A DNA stretch of 51,408 bases from an uncultured Pseudomonadota bacterium (lineage in GTDB: Bacteria; Pseudomonadota; Alphaproteobacteria; RF32; CAG-239). The stretch spans positions 1 to 51,408 of the forward strand of contig CASEYY010000019.1 in assembly GCA_949292335.1 (NCBI GenBank). The letters are read 5' to 3'. This document shows positions 43,873 to 51,408 of this stretch, in pieces; the first letter of the stretch is position 1, and each line of letters starts with the position of its first letter. A program made the translations under genes and the position numbers. The notes beneath the pieces are model-generated. The model saw only the letters and a list, made by a program, of their open reading frames with translations, had not been told where the DNA came from and did not search any database.

Positions 43873-44553
43873 ATGGGAAAGAGAATCGTAAACGCTTACA
43901 AAAATCTTGATAAGAACCAAGTTTATTCTTTGAAAGATGCTGTGAAAATCGTTAAAGAAAACGCTAAAGCTAAATTTGACGAAACTATTGATATTGCTAT
44001 CAACTTGGGTGTTGATCCCAAATATGCCGACCAAATGGTTAGAGGTGTTTGCTCCTTGCCGCATGGTACCGGTAAAACCGTTAGAGTTGCCGTTTTGGCT
44101 CAAGGTGAAAAAGCCGATCAAGCTAAAGCTGCCGGTGCCGATATCGTCGGTGCCGAAAACCTTATCGATTCAATTCTGGCCGGAAAAATCGATTTCGACA
44201 GAATGATCGCAACTCCCGATATGATGGGTATTGCCGGTAAGGTTGCTCGCGTTTTGGGTCCTAAAGGCTTGATGCCGAACCCGAAGTTGGGTACGGTTAC
44301 CGTTGATGTAGAAAATGCCGTTAAAAAAGCTAAAGCAGGTGAAGTTCAATATCGTGTTGAAAAAAGCGGTATCGTTCATGCCGGTATCGGTAAAGCTAGT
44401 TTTTCTGAAGATCAAATCTACGAAAATACTAAAGCTTTCATTGATGCTATCGTTAAGGCTAAACCCCAAGGTGCCAAAGGTACTTATATGAAGAGAATAT
44501 CTTTGAGCTCTACAATGGGTGTCGGCGTTAAAGTCGACTTGGCTGCTCTCTAA
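43873..44553 (+). CDS. rplA: Ribosomal protein L1
   Basis: 226 aa, the standard length. The [32 protein letters not shown] signature is clear. L1 binds the L1 stalk of 23S rRNA and commonly represses its own mRNA. Four bases separate it from rplK. Confidence 0.98.
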   Translation: MGKRIVNAYKNLDKNQVYSLKDAVKIVKENAKAKFDETIDIAINLGVDPKYADQMVRGVCSLPHGTGKTVRVAVLAQGEKADQAKAAGADIVGAENLIDSILAGKIDFDRMIATPDMMGIAGKVARVLGPKGLMPNPKLGTVTVDVENAVKKAKAGEVQYRVEKSGIVHAGIGKASFSEDQIYENTKAFIDAIVKAKPQGAKGTYMKRISLSSTMGVGVKVDLAAL

Positions 44554-44635
44554 TCTTAGAGTAGTCACTTGAAAAGTTTCGGGTGGTGAGCTTATCATCA
44601 CCCGCTCCTTCAAGAAAATTTTATCTTGAAGGAAA

Positions 44636-44751
44636 CTGTCCAAGACTGTAGGTGGTGGTTTTTAGAGCTGGTCGCTTGAATAAACTATCTTAAATATCCT
44701 ACATAGACGGAGTTAGTAAGATTTTTTATAATCCTTTTTTCTCCTGGACAG
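44636..44751 (+). ncRNA. L10 leader (ribosomal protein autoregulatory RNA)
   Basis: CTGTCC (44636-44641) pairs with GGACAG (44746-44751), enclosing TGTAGG (44646-44651) with CCTACA (44698-44703) and the flanking AAGACTG and TAGACGG characteristic of the L10 leader. The element lies in the 315-base gap before rplJ, where L10(L12)4 binds to repress its operon. Two further hairpins precede it (44581-44603 and 44606-44633). Confidence 0.75.
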
Positions 44752-44821
44752 ATGAGTTGCCGCTTGAAACAGTGCAAGGCTTAGCTTTGCCGATGTTTGG
44801 GCGGTGTGTGTGAAAAGGTTG

Positions 44822-44849
44822 CATCTTTTCTTTAGTTAAAGAAAAGATG
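44822..44849 (+). promoter_or_regulatory. 12-bp hairpin before the rplJ start
   Basis: CATCTTTTCTTT (44822-44833) pairs perfectly with AAAGAAAAGATG (44838-44849), loop AGTT. It ends eight bases before the GGAG ribosome binding site (44858-44861), so it may affect initiation. Confidence 0.6.
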
Positions 44850-44868
44850 TCGAAATTGGAGACAATAA

Positions 44869-45357
44869 GTGAACCGCGAAGAAAAAACACAGTTGCTGGC
44901 AGAACTTAATGAATTGTTCAACAACTCCGAAACTGTCGTCATCTCCCACTACAAGGGATTGACCGTGCAAGAAGTTTCACAGTTGCGTGACAATATCAGA
45001 AAAGCAGGTGCCGGCTTTAGAGTTACTAAAAACCGGATTACTCGTCTTGCTCTCAAAGGTACAAAATTTGAAGCTTTGGCTGATCTGTTTGTCGGACCGA
45101 CCGCTATTGCGTTTGCCAACGATCCGCTGTCGGCTTGCAAAGTTTGTGTCGAATTTGCCAAAACTAACGAGAAGTTAGTCGTTATCGGCGGTGCCAATGT
45201 TGCCGGCGTTTTGTCTGTAGAAGATATCAAACGTTTGGCTTCCTTGCCCTCGCTCGACGAACTCAGAGCCAAAATTATCGGATTGCTGCAGGCTCCTGCC
45301 GCTCAGTTGGCTCGTGTTACCAAGGCTTATTCCGAGAAGAACGAAGCTGCTGCTTAG
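44869..45357 (+). CDS. rplJ: Ribosomal protein L10
   Basis: 162 aa from GTG 44869 with GGAG before it. It shows NREEKTQLLAELNELFNNSETVVISHYKGLTV, TKNRITRLALKGT and the C-terminal helix that carries L7/L12 dimers. It forms the base of the ribosomal stalk and binds its own leader. Confidence 0.97.
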   Translation: MNREEKTQLLAELNELFNNSETVVISHYKGLTVQEVSQLRDNIRKAGAGFRVTKNRITRLALKGTKFEALADLFVGPTAIAFANDPLSACKVCVEFAKTNEKLVVIGGANVAGVLSVEDIKRLASLPSLDELRAKIIGLLQAPAAQLARVTKAYSEKNEAAA

Positions 45358-45414
45358 TGTATGCAATTAAAGTTTTTAGTTTAATTTGTTAATTTATTTA
45401 ATTGGAGAAAAAAA

Positions 45415-45789
45415 ATGGCCGATTTAGCCAAATTAGTAGATGAATTGTCAGCCTTGACCGTTATGGAAGCTGCTGACTTGTCAAAAATGTTAGAAGAAAA
45501 ATGGGGCGTTTCTGCCGCTGCCGCCGTTGCCGTTGCTGCCGGTGGTGCTGCTGCCGGTGCCGCTGCTGCCGAAGAAAAAGATGAATTCGATGTAGTCTTG
45601 GCCGAAGCCGGTGCTAACAAAATCAATGTTATTAAAGAAGTTCGTGCTATCACAGGATTGGGCTTGAAAGAAGCTAAAGACTTGGTAGACGGCGCTCCGA
45701 AGACCATTAAAGAAGGCGTTGCCAAAGCCGAAGCCGAAGAAATGAAGAAAAAATTGGAAGAGGCCGGTGCTAAAGTTGAATTGAAGTAA
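45415..45789 (+). CDS. rplL: Ribosomal protein L7/L12
   Basis: 124 aa. The N-terminal dimerisation helices are followed by an Ala/Val/Gly-rich hinge (~35-55) and the conserved C-terminal domain ([33 protein letters not shown]). It recruits translation factors. TTGGAG precedes the ATG. It is followed by a terminator and not by rpoB. Confidence 0.98.
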   Translation: MADLAKLVDELSALTVMEAADLSKMLEEKWGVSAAAAVAVAAGGAAAGAAAAEEKDEFDVVLAEAGANKINVIKEVRAITGLGLKEAKDLVDGAPKTIKEGVAKAEAEEMKKKLEEAGAKVELK

Positions 45790-45819
45790 TTTTATTTCGA
45801 TTTGATCGCAATGCGTGTC

Positions 45820-45855
45820 AAAGACTCTCCTGCTTTTTGCTGGAGAGTCTTTTTA
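45820..45855 (+). terminator. rplL terminator
   Basis: AAAGACTCTCC (45820-45830) pairs with GGAGAGTCTTT (45842-45852), then T. It closes the operon. Confidence 0.87.
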
Positions 45856-45924
45856 TGTTAAACAATCTTAAACTTTATATTCGTATGATAGCAGCATTAG
45901 TTTTGTTATTCTATAGGTGACATT

Positions 45925-46647
45925 ATGAGTGACTCTTTTGTGAAAAAATTACCATTAAATAAAATCTTGTATGAAGCGTTATCTGATTGTCGAAACGACG
46001 GAAAAAATAATCTTATCTTCTCGACGGTTGCATATGTTGTCGGTGCTATGGCCTTGTTTTCGTGGAAAAGTTTAGCTTTTTGGCCGGTTTTGCTTTTGAT
46101 GTATGTTTTGTGGGGAGCTCATTTTCGTTATTATTTACAGAAAAGACCGTATTTTGATTGTAAAATGCTGTTTGACTCTTTAGTTCCGTCAACCAAAATT
46201 GTCCTGCTTTCAGTTCTTATCGTGAGTATTCTTATATTGTTACCTTTATTACCGTTATTTATGAATTTATCACCAGAGTTTAAGGTCGCATATGCAAAGT
46301 TGTTGCAAGGAAATTTTCAAGAGCAACAAATATTTGTCGCATTCACTGATATATTTTTCCTTGTAATATCTCCCGTGGTAGCTTATCGTCCCTTTTTGGC
46401 TTGGATTTCTTCTTTAGTCGGTCGTTCGGGTTCCCTGCGGTTTGCTTGGAGCAGAACAAGAGGAAATTATTGGGAATTTTTGCTTATTGCAATCTTAACC
46501 AATTTGACGATTATGTTTATTCGTTGGGTGGTATTTGAGCTTGGCGGCAATGACTATATAACCTTATTATTTGCCGCCCCGATGGTGATTTATTTTAATG
46601 TGGTTTCGGCCAAGGCATACGAATTTTTCTTTTTGGATAAGGAATAA
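45925..46647 (+). CDS. Unrecognised 240-aa polytopic membrane protein
   Basis: About five to six hydrophobic segments (~35-65, 90-113, 139-160, 190-212, 218-235). The N-terminus is short and charged, with no cleavable signal. Residues FAWSRTRGNYWEFLLIAIL recall membrane proteins of the uncharacterised YciC/GlpP-membrane-domain style, but I cannot assign it. AGGTGA precedes the ATG. It sits where rpoB would normally follow rplL. Confidence 0.7.
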   Translation: MSDSFVKKLPLNKILYEALSDCRNDGKNNLIFSTVAYVVGAMALFSWKSLAFWPVLLLMYVLWGAHFRYYLQKRPYFDCKMLFDSLVPSTKIVLLSVLIVSILILLPLLPLFMNLSPEFKVAYAKLLQGNFQEQQIFVAFTDIFFLVISPVVAYRPFLAWISSLVGRSGSLRFAWSRTRGNYWEFLLIAILTNLTIMFIRWVVFELGGNDYITLLFAAPMVIYFNVVSAKAYEFFFLDKE

Positions 46648-46648
46648 A

Positions 46649-46678
46649 AAAAAGACAGGTTTTAAGACCTGTCTTTTT
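46649..46678. terminator. Bidirectional terminator after the 240-aa membrane protein
   Basis: AAAAAGACAGGT (46649-46660) pairs with ACCTGTCTTTTT (46667-46678). A second, partial AAGACAGGTC copy follows at 46684-46693. Confidence 0.87.
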
Positions 46679-46706
46679 GATTTAAGACAGGTCTTTTCCT
46701 GTCTCT

Positions 46707-47249
46707 TCATTCCGGATAGCCATATTTACGGATGTACCCGTAGAATATGGTGTTGTCGGTTGATTTGGTTTCCTCGTCTTCATGGGGAAACATTCTTACC
46801 CATGAATGAGGATGTCCTGCCGAAACGGCATGTTCGTCAAAATCGGTGGGAACCCTTCTTGAGGTTTCAACCGAGTAAGTTTCTTCTTTGGGGTCATAGG
46901 TATATTTTTCATATACAATACCGTCTTTTGACAGTCTTCTGATGAAAAAGTCATATCCCTTTTTTGATCCAAAGAGGTCTACAGCATCGCTGTTTTGCTG
47001 CAGAAACAACAGCTTATCGCTACGGGATTGCCAGATGATAATATCGTTGCCAATCTGGTATCCGGTTATTTCAAGATTATGGAACCGTCTTGAGATGTCT
47101 TTGCGGTAAAAATACCCATTACACATCGCAACTCGGCACATAAAATTACTGTTTACTGCAGCGATCTTCTGGTTCTTGAACAGTTGTTCAAAGAAGGTAC
47201 ATCTTTCAGCCTCGCTTACCGGATGTAATTTTTTTACTTCTTTTTTCAT
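46707..47249 (-). CDS. Unrecognised 180-aa protein
   Basis: Cytoplasmic, mixed alpha/beta, with charged and aromatic residues (KLLFLQQNSDAVDLFGSKKGYDFFIRRL). No motif is recognised. The leader reads TAAAATTATTTTGTT before the ATG and has no Shine-Dalgarno, but a very good promoter lies at 47288-47316. It may be a small regulated accessory protein; nothing further can be said. Confidence 0.6.
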   Translation of the reverse strand: MKKEVKKLHPVSEAERCTFFEQLFKNQKIAAVNSNFMCRVAMCNGYFYRKDISRRFHNLEITGYQIGNDIIIWQSRSDKLLFLQQNSDAVDLFGSKKGYDFFIRRLSKDGIVYEKYTYDPKEETYSVETSRRVPTDFDEHAVSAGHPHSWVRMFPHEDEETKSTDNTIFYGYIRKYGYPE

Positions 47250-47287
47250 AACAAAATAATTTTAAAATTTTTAATTAATGTGAGCAT

Positions 47288-47316
47288 AAGATAGGCGTGA
47301 AAAGCCTTTGTGTCAA
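47288..47316 (-). promoter_or_regulatory. Promoter for the 180-aa gene
   Basis: On the minus strand TTGACA (47316-47311), 17-bp spacer, TATCTT (47293-47288). It lies about 30 bases past the end of ligA on the same strand. Confidence 0.6.
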
Positions 47317-47345
47317 CGGATATTTTATGGTTTATAATAAAAGAA

Positions 47346-49421
<2,076 letters not shown>

Positions 49422-49515
49422 CTAAAATTTGCTCCTCTGAGGTTTTGTTAGTTTATATATATGCTCTTTGAAAGAGCTTGTCAGTAAAAATCGGGTGATT
49501 ATCAGAAAGATTTGC

Positions 49516-49544
49516 TTGTTATTATTAAAATATAAAAATATAAA
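49516..49544 (+). promoter_or_regulatory. Possible promoter for the duplicated-motif gene
   Basis: TTGTTA (49516-49521), 17-bp spacer, TATAAA (49539-49544), ~29 bases before ATG 49574. The region is very AT-rich, so chance matches are easy. Confidence 0.4.
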
Positions 49545-49573
49545 AGTGAGCGAAATTTAATTACTTATATATT

Positions 49574-50050
49574 ATGAAGGAATATGAAAAATTATGCTTA
49601 AATACTGTGTCAGAGACCGTATTTAAGGCAAAAAAAGGAAAATCACTGGATGAAGCTTGTAATTGTTTGGGAGAGTGTTCGCTGGCTTCCGTCAATTTGC
49701 AAAATGAAAACGGTGAAATTACGGAAAAAGAAAGAGTTTGGATGGCAGCCAGCGGTACAACCTGGGTCAGAACTTCGGGATTTGCTTCGGTTTGGACAGT
49801 AAAAGGTGTCTTTAACGGGAGACCGGTAGTGCGGCAATCCAAGTTTGAAAAGGCTAAATTAAGTTCGCTTGATGAAGCTAAAAAATTATTAGGTGTGTGT
49901 TCTTTGTGCAAAGTTGTGCTTTGTGATGAGGAAGACCTAATCGTTATGCAAGACGGAAAACCAAGAGAAGAGATGGTTTGGCTCAGCTTGTCGTGGACAT
50001 ATTGGGTGAGAGCCGTGTCTTTTGATGATAGTATTGGTTTTGTCTTGTAA
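49574..50050 (+). CDS. Unrecognised 158-aa protein with internal duplication
   Basis: Two repeats of ~55-60 residues: SLDEACNCLGECSLASVNL...ERVWMAASGTTWVRTSGF and SLDEAKKLLGVCSLCKVVL...EEMVWLSLSWTYWVRAVSF. Shared positions are SLDEA, LG-CSL, V-L, VW and WVR. It is cytoplasmic, with no signal peptide. The family is not recognised, but the W-x-x-WV motif also appears in the 93-aa protein at 22980-23261. The ATG follows TAATTACTTATATATT with no Shine-Dalgarno. It is closed by a bidirectional terminator shared with infC. Confidence 0.65.
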   Translation: MKEYEKLCLNTVSETVFKAKKGKSLDEACNCLGECSLASVNLQNENGEITEKERVWMAASGTTWVRTSGFASVWTVKGVFNGRPVVRQSKFEKAKLSSLDEAKKLLGVCSLCKVVLCDEEDLIVMQDGKPREEMVWLSLSWTYWVRAVSFDDSIGFVL

Positions 50051-50057
50051 AAATGGT

Positions 50058-50088
50058 AAAAGGGAGGTTTTTTAATTACCTCCCTTTT
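50058..50088. terminator. Bidirectional terminator between the 158-aa gene and infC
   Basis: AAAAGGGAGGT (50058-50068) pairs with ACCTCCCTTTT (50078-50088). It ends infC without rpmI or rplT behind it. Confidence 0.85.
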
Positions 50089-50109
50089 GGTTTGACAATA
50101 TAATCGGTT

Positions 50110-50649
50110 CTATACCGGTGATATTATCATCATCATTTGTTTGCCCTCTAACTTGGGGGCGGAATCGACCTTGCATAAATCTTCTAAATCTTCAAGCAGG
50201 CGGTCTAAAACTTCTTTGCCTAAGTTGTTGGCGCTCATTTCGCGGCCTTTGTAACGCATGGTAAATTTGACCTTGTTGCCTTCGGATAAAAACTTCTTGG
50301 CTTGCTTTACTTTAACTTCGTAGTCATGAGTATCAATCATGGGACGAAGCTTTAGTTCTTTTATTTCAACAACTTTCTGATTCTTCTTGGCTTCGGCTTT
50401 GCGTTTTTGAACTTCGTATTTATATTTGCCGTAGTCTAGGATTTTGCAAACAGGAGGAGTAGCTTGGGGAGATATTTCAATTAAGTCATATCCGGCATCA
50501 TCAGCCATTTGCAATGCTTGAGATATTGAAACAACTCCTTGGTTTTCACCTTTTTCGTCAATTAATCTTACTTGTTTTGCAGTTATTTCTTCGTTAATGC
50601 GTGGTCCGTCATTATCGCGTACTGGCGCATTGGTGTATTCCTTTGCTAT
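50110..50649 (-). CDS. infC: Translation initiation factor IF-3, ATA start
   Basis: About 179 aa. Translation in frame upstream of the obvious core restores the normal N-terminus: AKEYTNAPVRDNDGPRINEEI, then RLIDEKGENQGVV and the DDAGYDLIEISPQATPPVCKILDYGKYKYE signature. No ATG, GTG or CTG starts this region. The codon at 50649-50647 is ATA, five bases after AGGAGG (50660-50655). Rare starts (ATT, ATA, ATC) are known for infC and allow IF-3 to restrain its own synthesis. IF-3 discriminates start codons and blocks 50S joining. It is monocistronic here. Confidence 0.92.
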   Translation of the reverse strand: MAKEYTNAPVRDNDGPRINEEITAKQVRLIDEKGENQGVVSISQALQMADDAGYDLIEISPQATPPVCKILDYGKYKYEVQKRKAEAKKNQKVVEIKELKLRPMIDTHDYEVKVKQAKKFLSEGNKVKFTMRYKGREMSANNLGKEVLDRLLEDLEDLCKVDSAPKLEGKQMMMIISPV

Positions 50650-50682
50650 TTTAGCCTCCTATTTAATTGTTAAACCGCAGTT

Positions 50683-50710
50683 ATAATACAAAACAAATAT
50701 AAGTTTTCAA
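50683..50710 (-). promoter_or_regulatory. infC: infC promoter
   Basis: On the minus strand TTGAAA (50710-50705), 16-bp spacer, TATTAT (50688-50683), giving about 30 nt of leader with AGGAGG. Confidence 0.55.
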
Positions 50711-51047
50711 GATAAAAAATTGGTTAATATATAAGAAAAAAGCAAAATTATTCGTGTTTTTTCAATAATAGAAGCGGAACGATGTCGACAGTGCAGAGAA
50801 ACGGCTGTATTTTATAATATACAAATTATGCAATATGAAATTATGCAATATGAAACTCTAAGGCATTCTACTTTGGCAATAGTTTTATATTTGTTATGTT
50901 GGGAATCGGAGCATAAAAAAGACTACAGGAATCGGTTCGGAGTGGCAAAATAAGGGTTGTGGATAAAGTTTTTTGTGTAATTTTTTATTTAATTTCAAAG
51001 CGATAAAATATTTTGCACATTTTTTTTATTTTTTTTGAAAAAAGGTG
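50711..51047. other. AT-rich intergenic region upstream of the rRNA promoter
   Basis: No gene is seen. It contains a 15-bp tandem duplication at 50825-50854 and a long A/T-rich stretch just before the rRNA -35, which could act as an UP element. A minus-strand open frame at 50985-51194 overlaps the rRNA promoter and is not credible. Confidence 0.6.
50825..50854. repeat. 15-bp tandem duplication
   Basis: ATTATGCAATATGAA occurs twice head to tail (50825-50839 and 50840-50854) in the intergenic region between infC and 16S. Confidence 0.85.
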
Positions 51048-51076
51048 TTGACTTTGCAGATTGGTTGTCATATAAC
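51048..51076 (+). promoter_or_regulatory. rRNA operon promoter
   Basis: TTGACT (51048-51053), 17-bp spacer, TATAAC (51071-51076), then a GC-rich CCCCACTCGC discriminator region and an AT-rich upstream tract. A GC-rich discriminator is typical of promoters under stringent (ppGpp) control. About 190 nt of leader precede 16S. Confidence 0.75.
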
Positions 51077-51275
51077 CCCACTCGCTGACGCTGATAAACG
51101 AAAGCAAGTTTTGAAAAGCGTTGGTGGTTATAAAGACAGAGTGAATAAGAGATATAAAAGGATACGCAGACAGTATTATGTATGAAAAAAACATGATAAA
51201 GTCTGAAGTATGAATAAAGGAACCTGTAATAAGAAATTCTTTATGAGTAATTTAGACAGGATTGATACAATCATT

Positions 51276-51408
51276 TAATATGAGAGTTTGATCCTGGCTC
51301 AGAACGAACGCTGGCGGCAGGCTTAACACATGCAAGTTGAACGGGATTCATTTTAGCTTGCTAAGATGATGAGAGTAGCGCACGGGTGAGTAATATGTAG
51401 GAACATAC
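51276..51408 (+). rRNA. 16S ribosomal RNA, 5' part
   Basis: AGAGTTTGATCCTGGCTCAG at 51283-51302 and the following AACGAACGCTGGCGGCAGGC, plus AGCGCACGGGTGAGTAA near the end of the window, are universal 16S landmarks. The 5' end at 51276 is estimated by aligning AGAGTTTG with E. coli position 8. The gene runs off the window. Confidence 0.98.

Noticed and set aside
50958-50966. Perfect DnaA-box-like TGTGGATAA upstream of the rRNA promoter
   Set aside because: It is single, with no cluster or AT-rich unwinding element. Another exact match lies inside gcrA (12949-12957), so chance is sufficient.
50985-51194. Minus-strand 69-codon frame upstream of 16S
   Set aside because: It overlaps the rRNA promoter and leader, is low complexity, and has no start signal.

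Overview
The window is about 51 kb of AT-rich bacterial chromosome, mostly conserved housekeeping genes with scattered lineage-specific ones. Several features point to an alphaproteobacterium: a GcrA cell-cycle regulator, a dnaG-rpoD macromolecular-synthesis cluster preceded by a GatB/YqeY gene, an acpS-lepB-rnc-era cluster, an L10-type leader before rplJ, and the start of a 16S rRNA gene with an alphaproteobacterial-type 5' end. Low GC and a fucO-type lactaldehyde reductase would fit one of the AT-rich, gut-associated alphaproteobacteria, but that lineage guess is inference.

Layout. 1-305 is non-coding and repeat-rich (39-bp direct repeat, paired palindromes). 306-6873 holds a TPR lipoprotein, a family-4-like uracil-DNA glycosylase, two secreted proteins sharing a four-cysteine module, a Slt-type lytic transglycosylase and a small membrane protein. 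6944-12049 (minus strand) holds a cyclophilin, a three-gene membrane system (RimK-like ligase, inactive-transglutaminase/7TM protein, retropepsin-like lipoprotein protease) and an OprB-type porin. 12142-21075 holds gcrA, a secreted protein, rpoZ, the (p)ppGpp synthetase/hydrolase, acpS, lepB, rnc, era and fmt. 21132-23261 is a block of three unrecognised minus-strand genes. 23462-26533 is a MacAB-like exporter, followed by greA and a DUF3015/DUF4105 pair. 29669-34325 is yqeY-dnaG-rpoD and a tRNA with anticodon CAT, most likely tRNA-Ile2. 34443-43268 is mixed metabolism (YbaK, Nudix, FucO, GtrA, CDF transporter, CoA-disulfide-reductase/rhodanese fusion) with several unknowns. 43371-45789 is rplKAJL with two leader structures. 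The end holds ligA, infC (apparently starting at ATA) and the rRNA operon promoter with the first ~133 nt of 16S.

The most interesting candidate is at 36830-37118. A near-consensus promoter and a good ribosome binding site drive a 41-codon ORF whose last 13 codons are almost entirely Ile/Leu/Val/Met. The ORF is followed by mutually exclusive antiterminator and terminator hairpins. This is the architecture of a branched-chain amino-acid attenuator, yet the gene downstream is an unrecognised ~609-aa soluble protein, not an ilv or leu gene. Other points to check are the DTGA-type protease trio, the paired four-cysteine secreted proteins next to Slt, a set of unknown genes that lack a Shine-Dalgarno and start behind AAATTATT-like leaders, acidic expansions in both RpoZ and RpoD, separation of rplJL from rpoBC, and the ATA start of infC.
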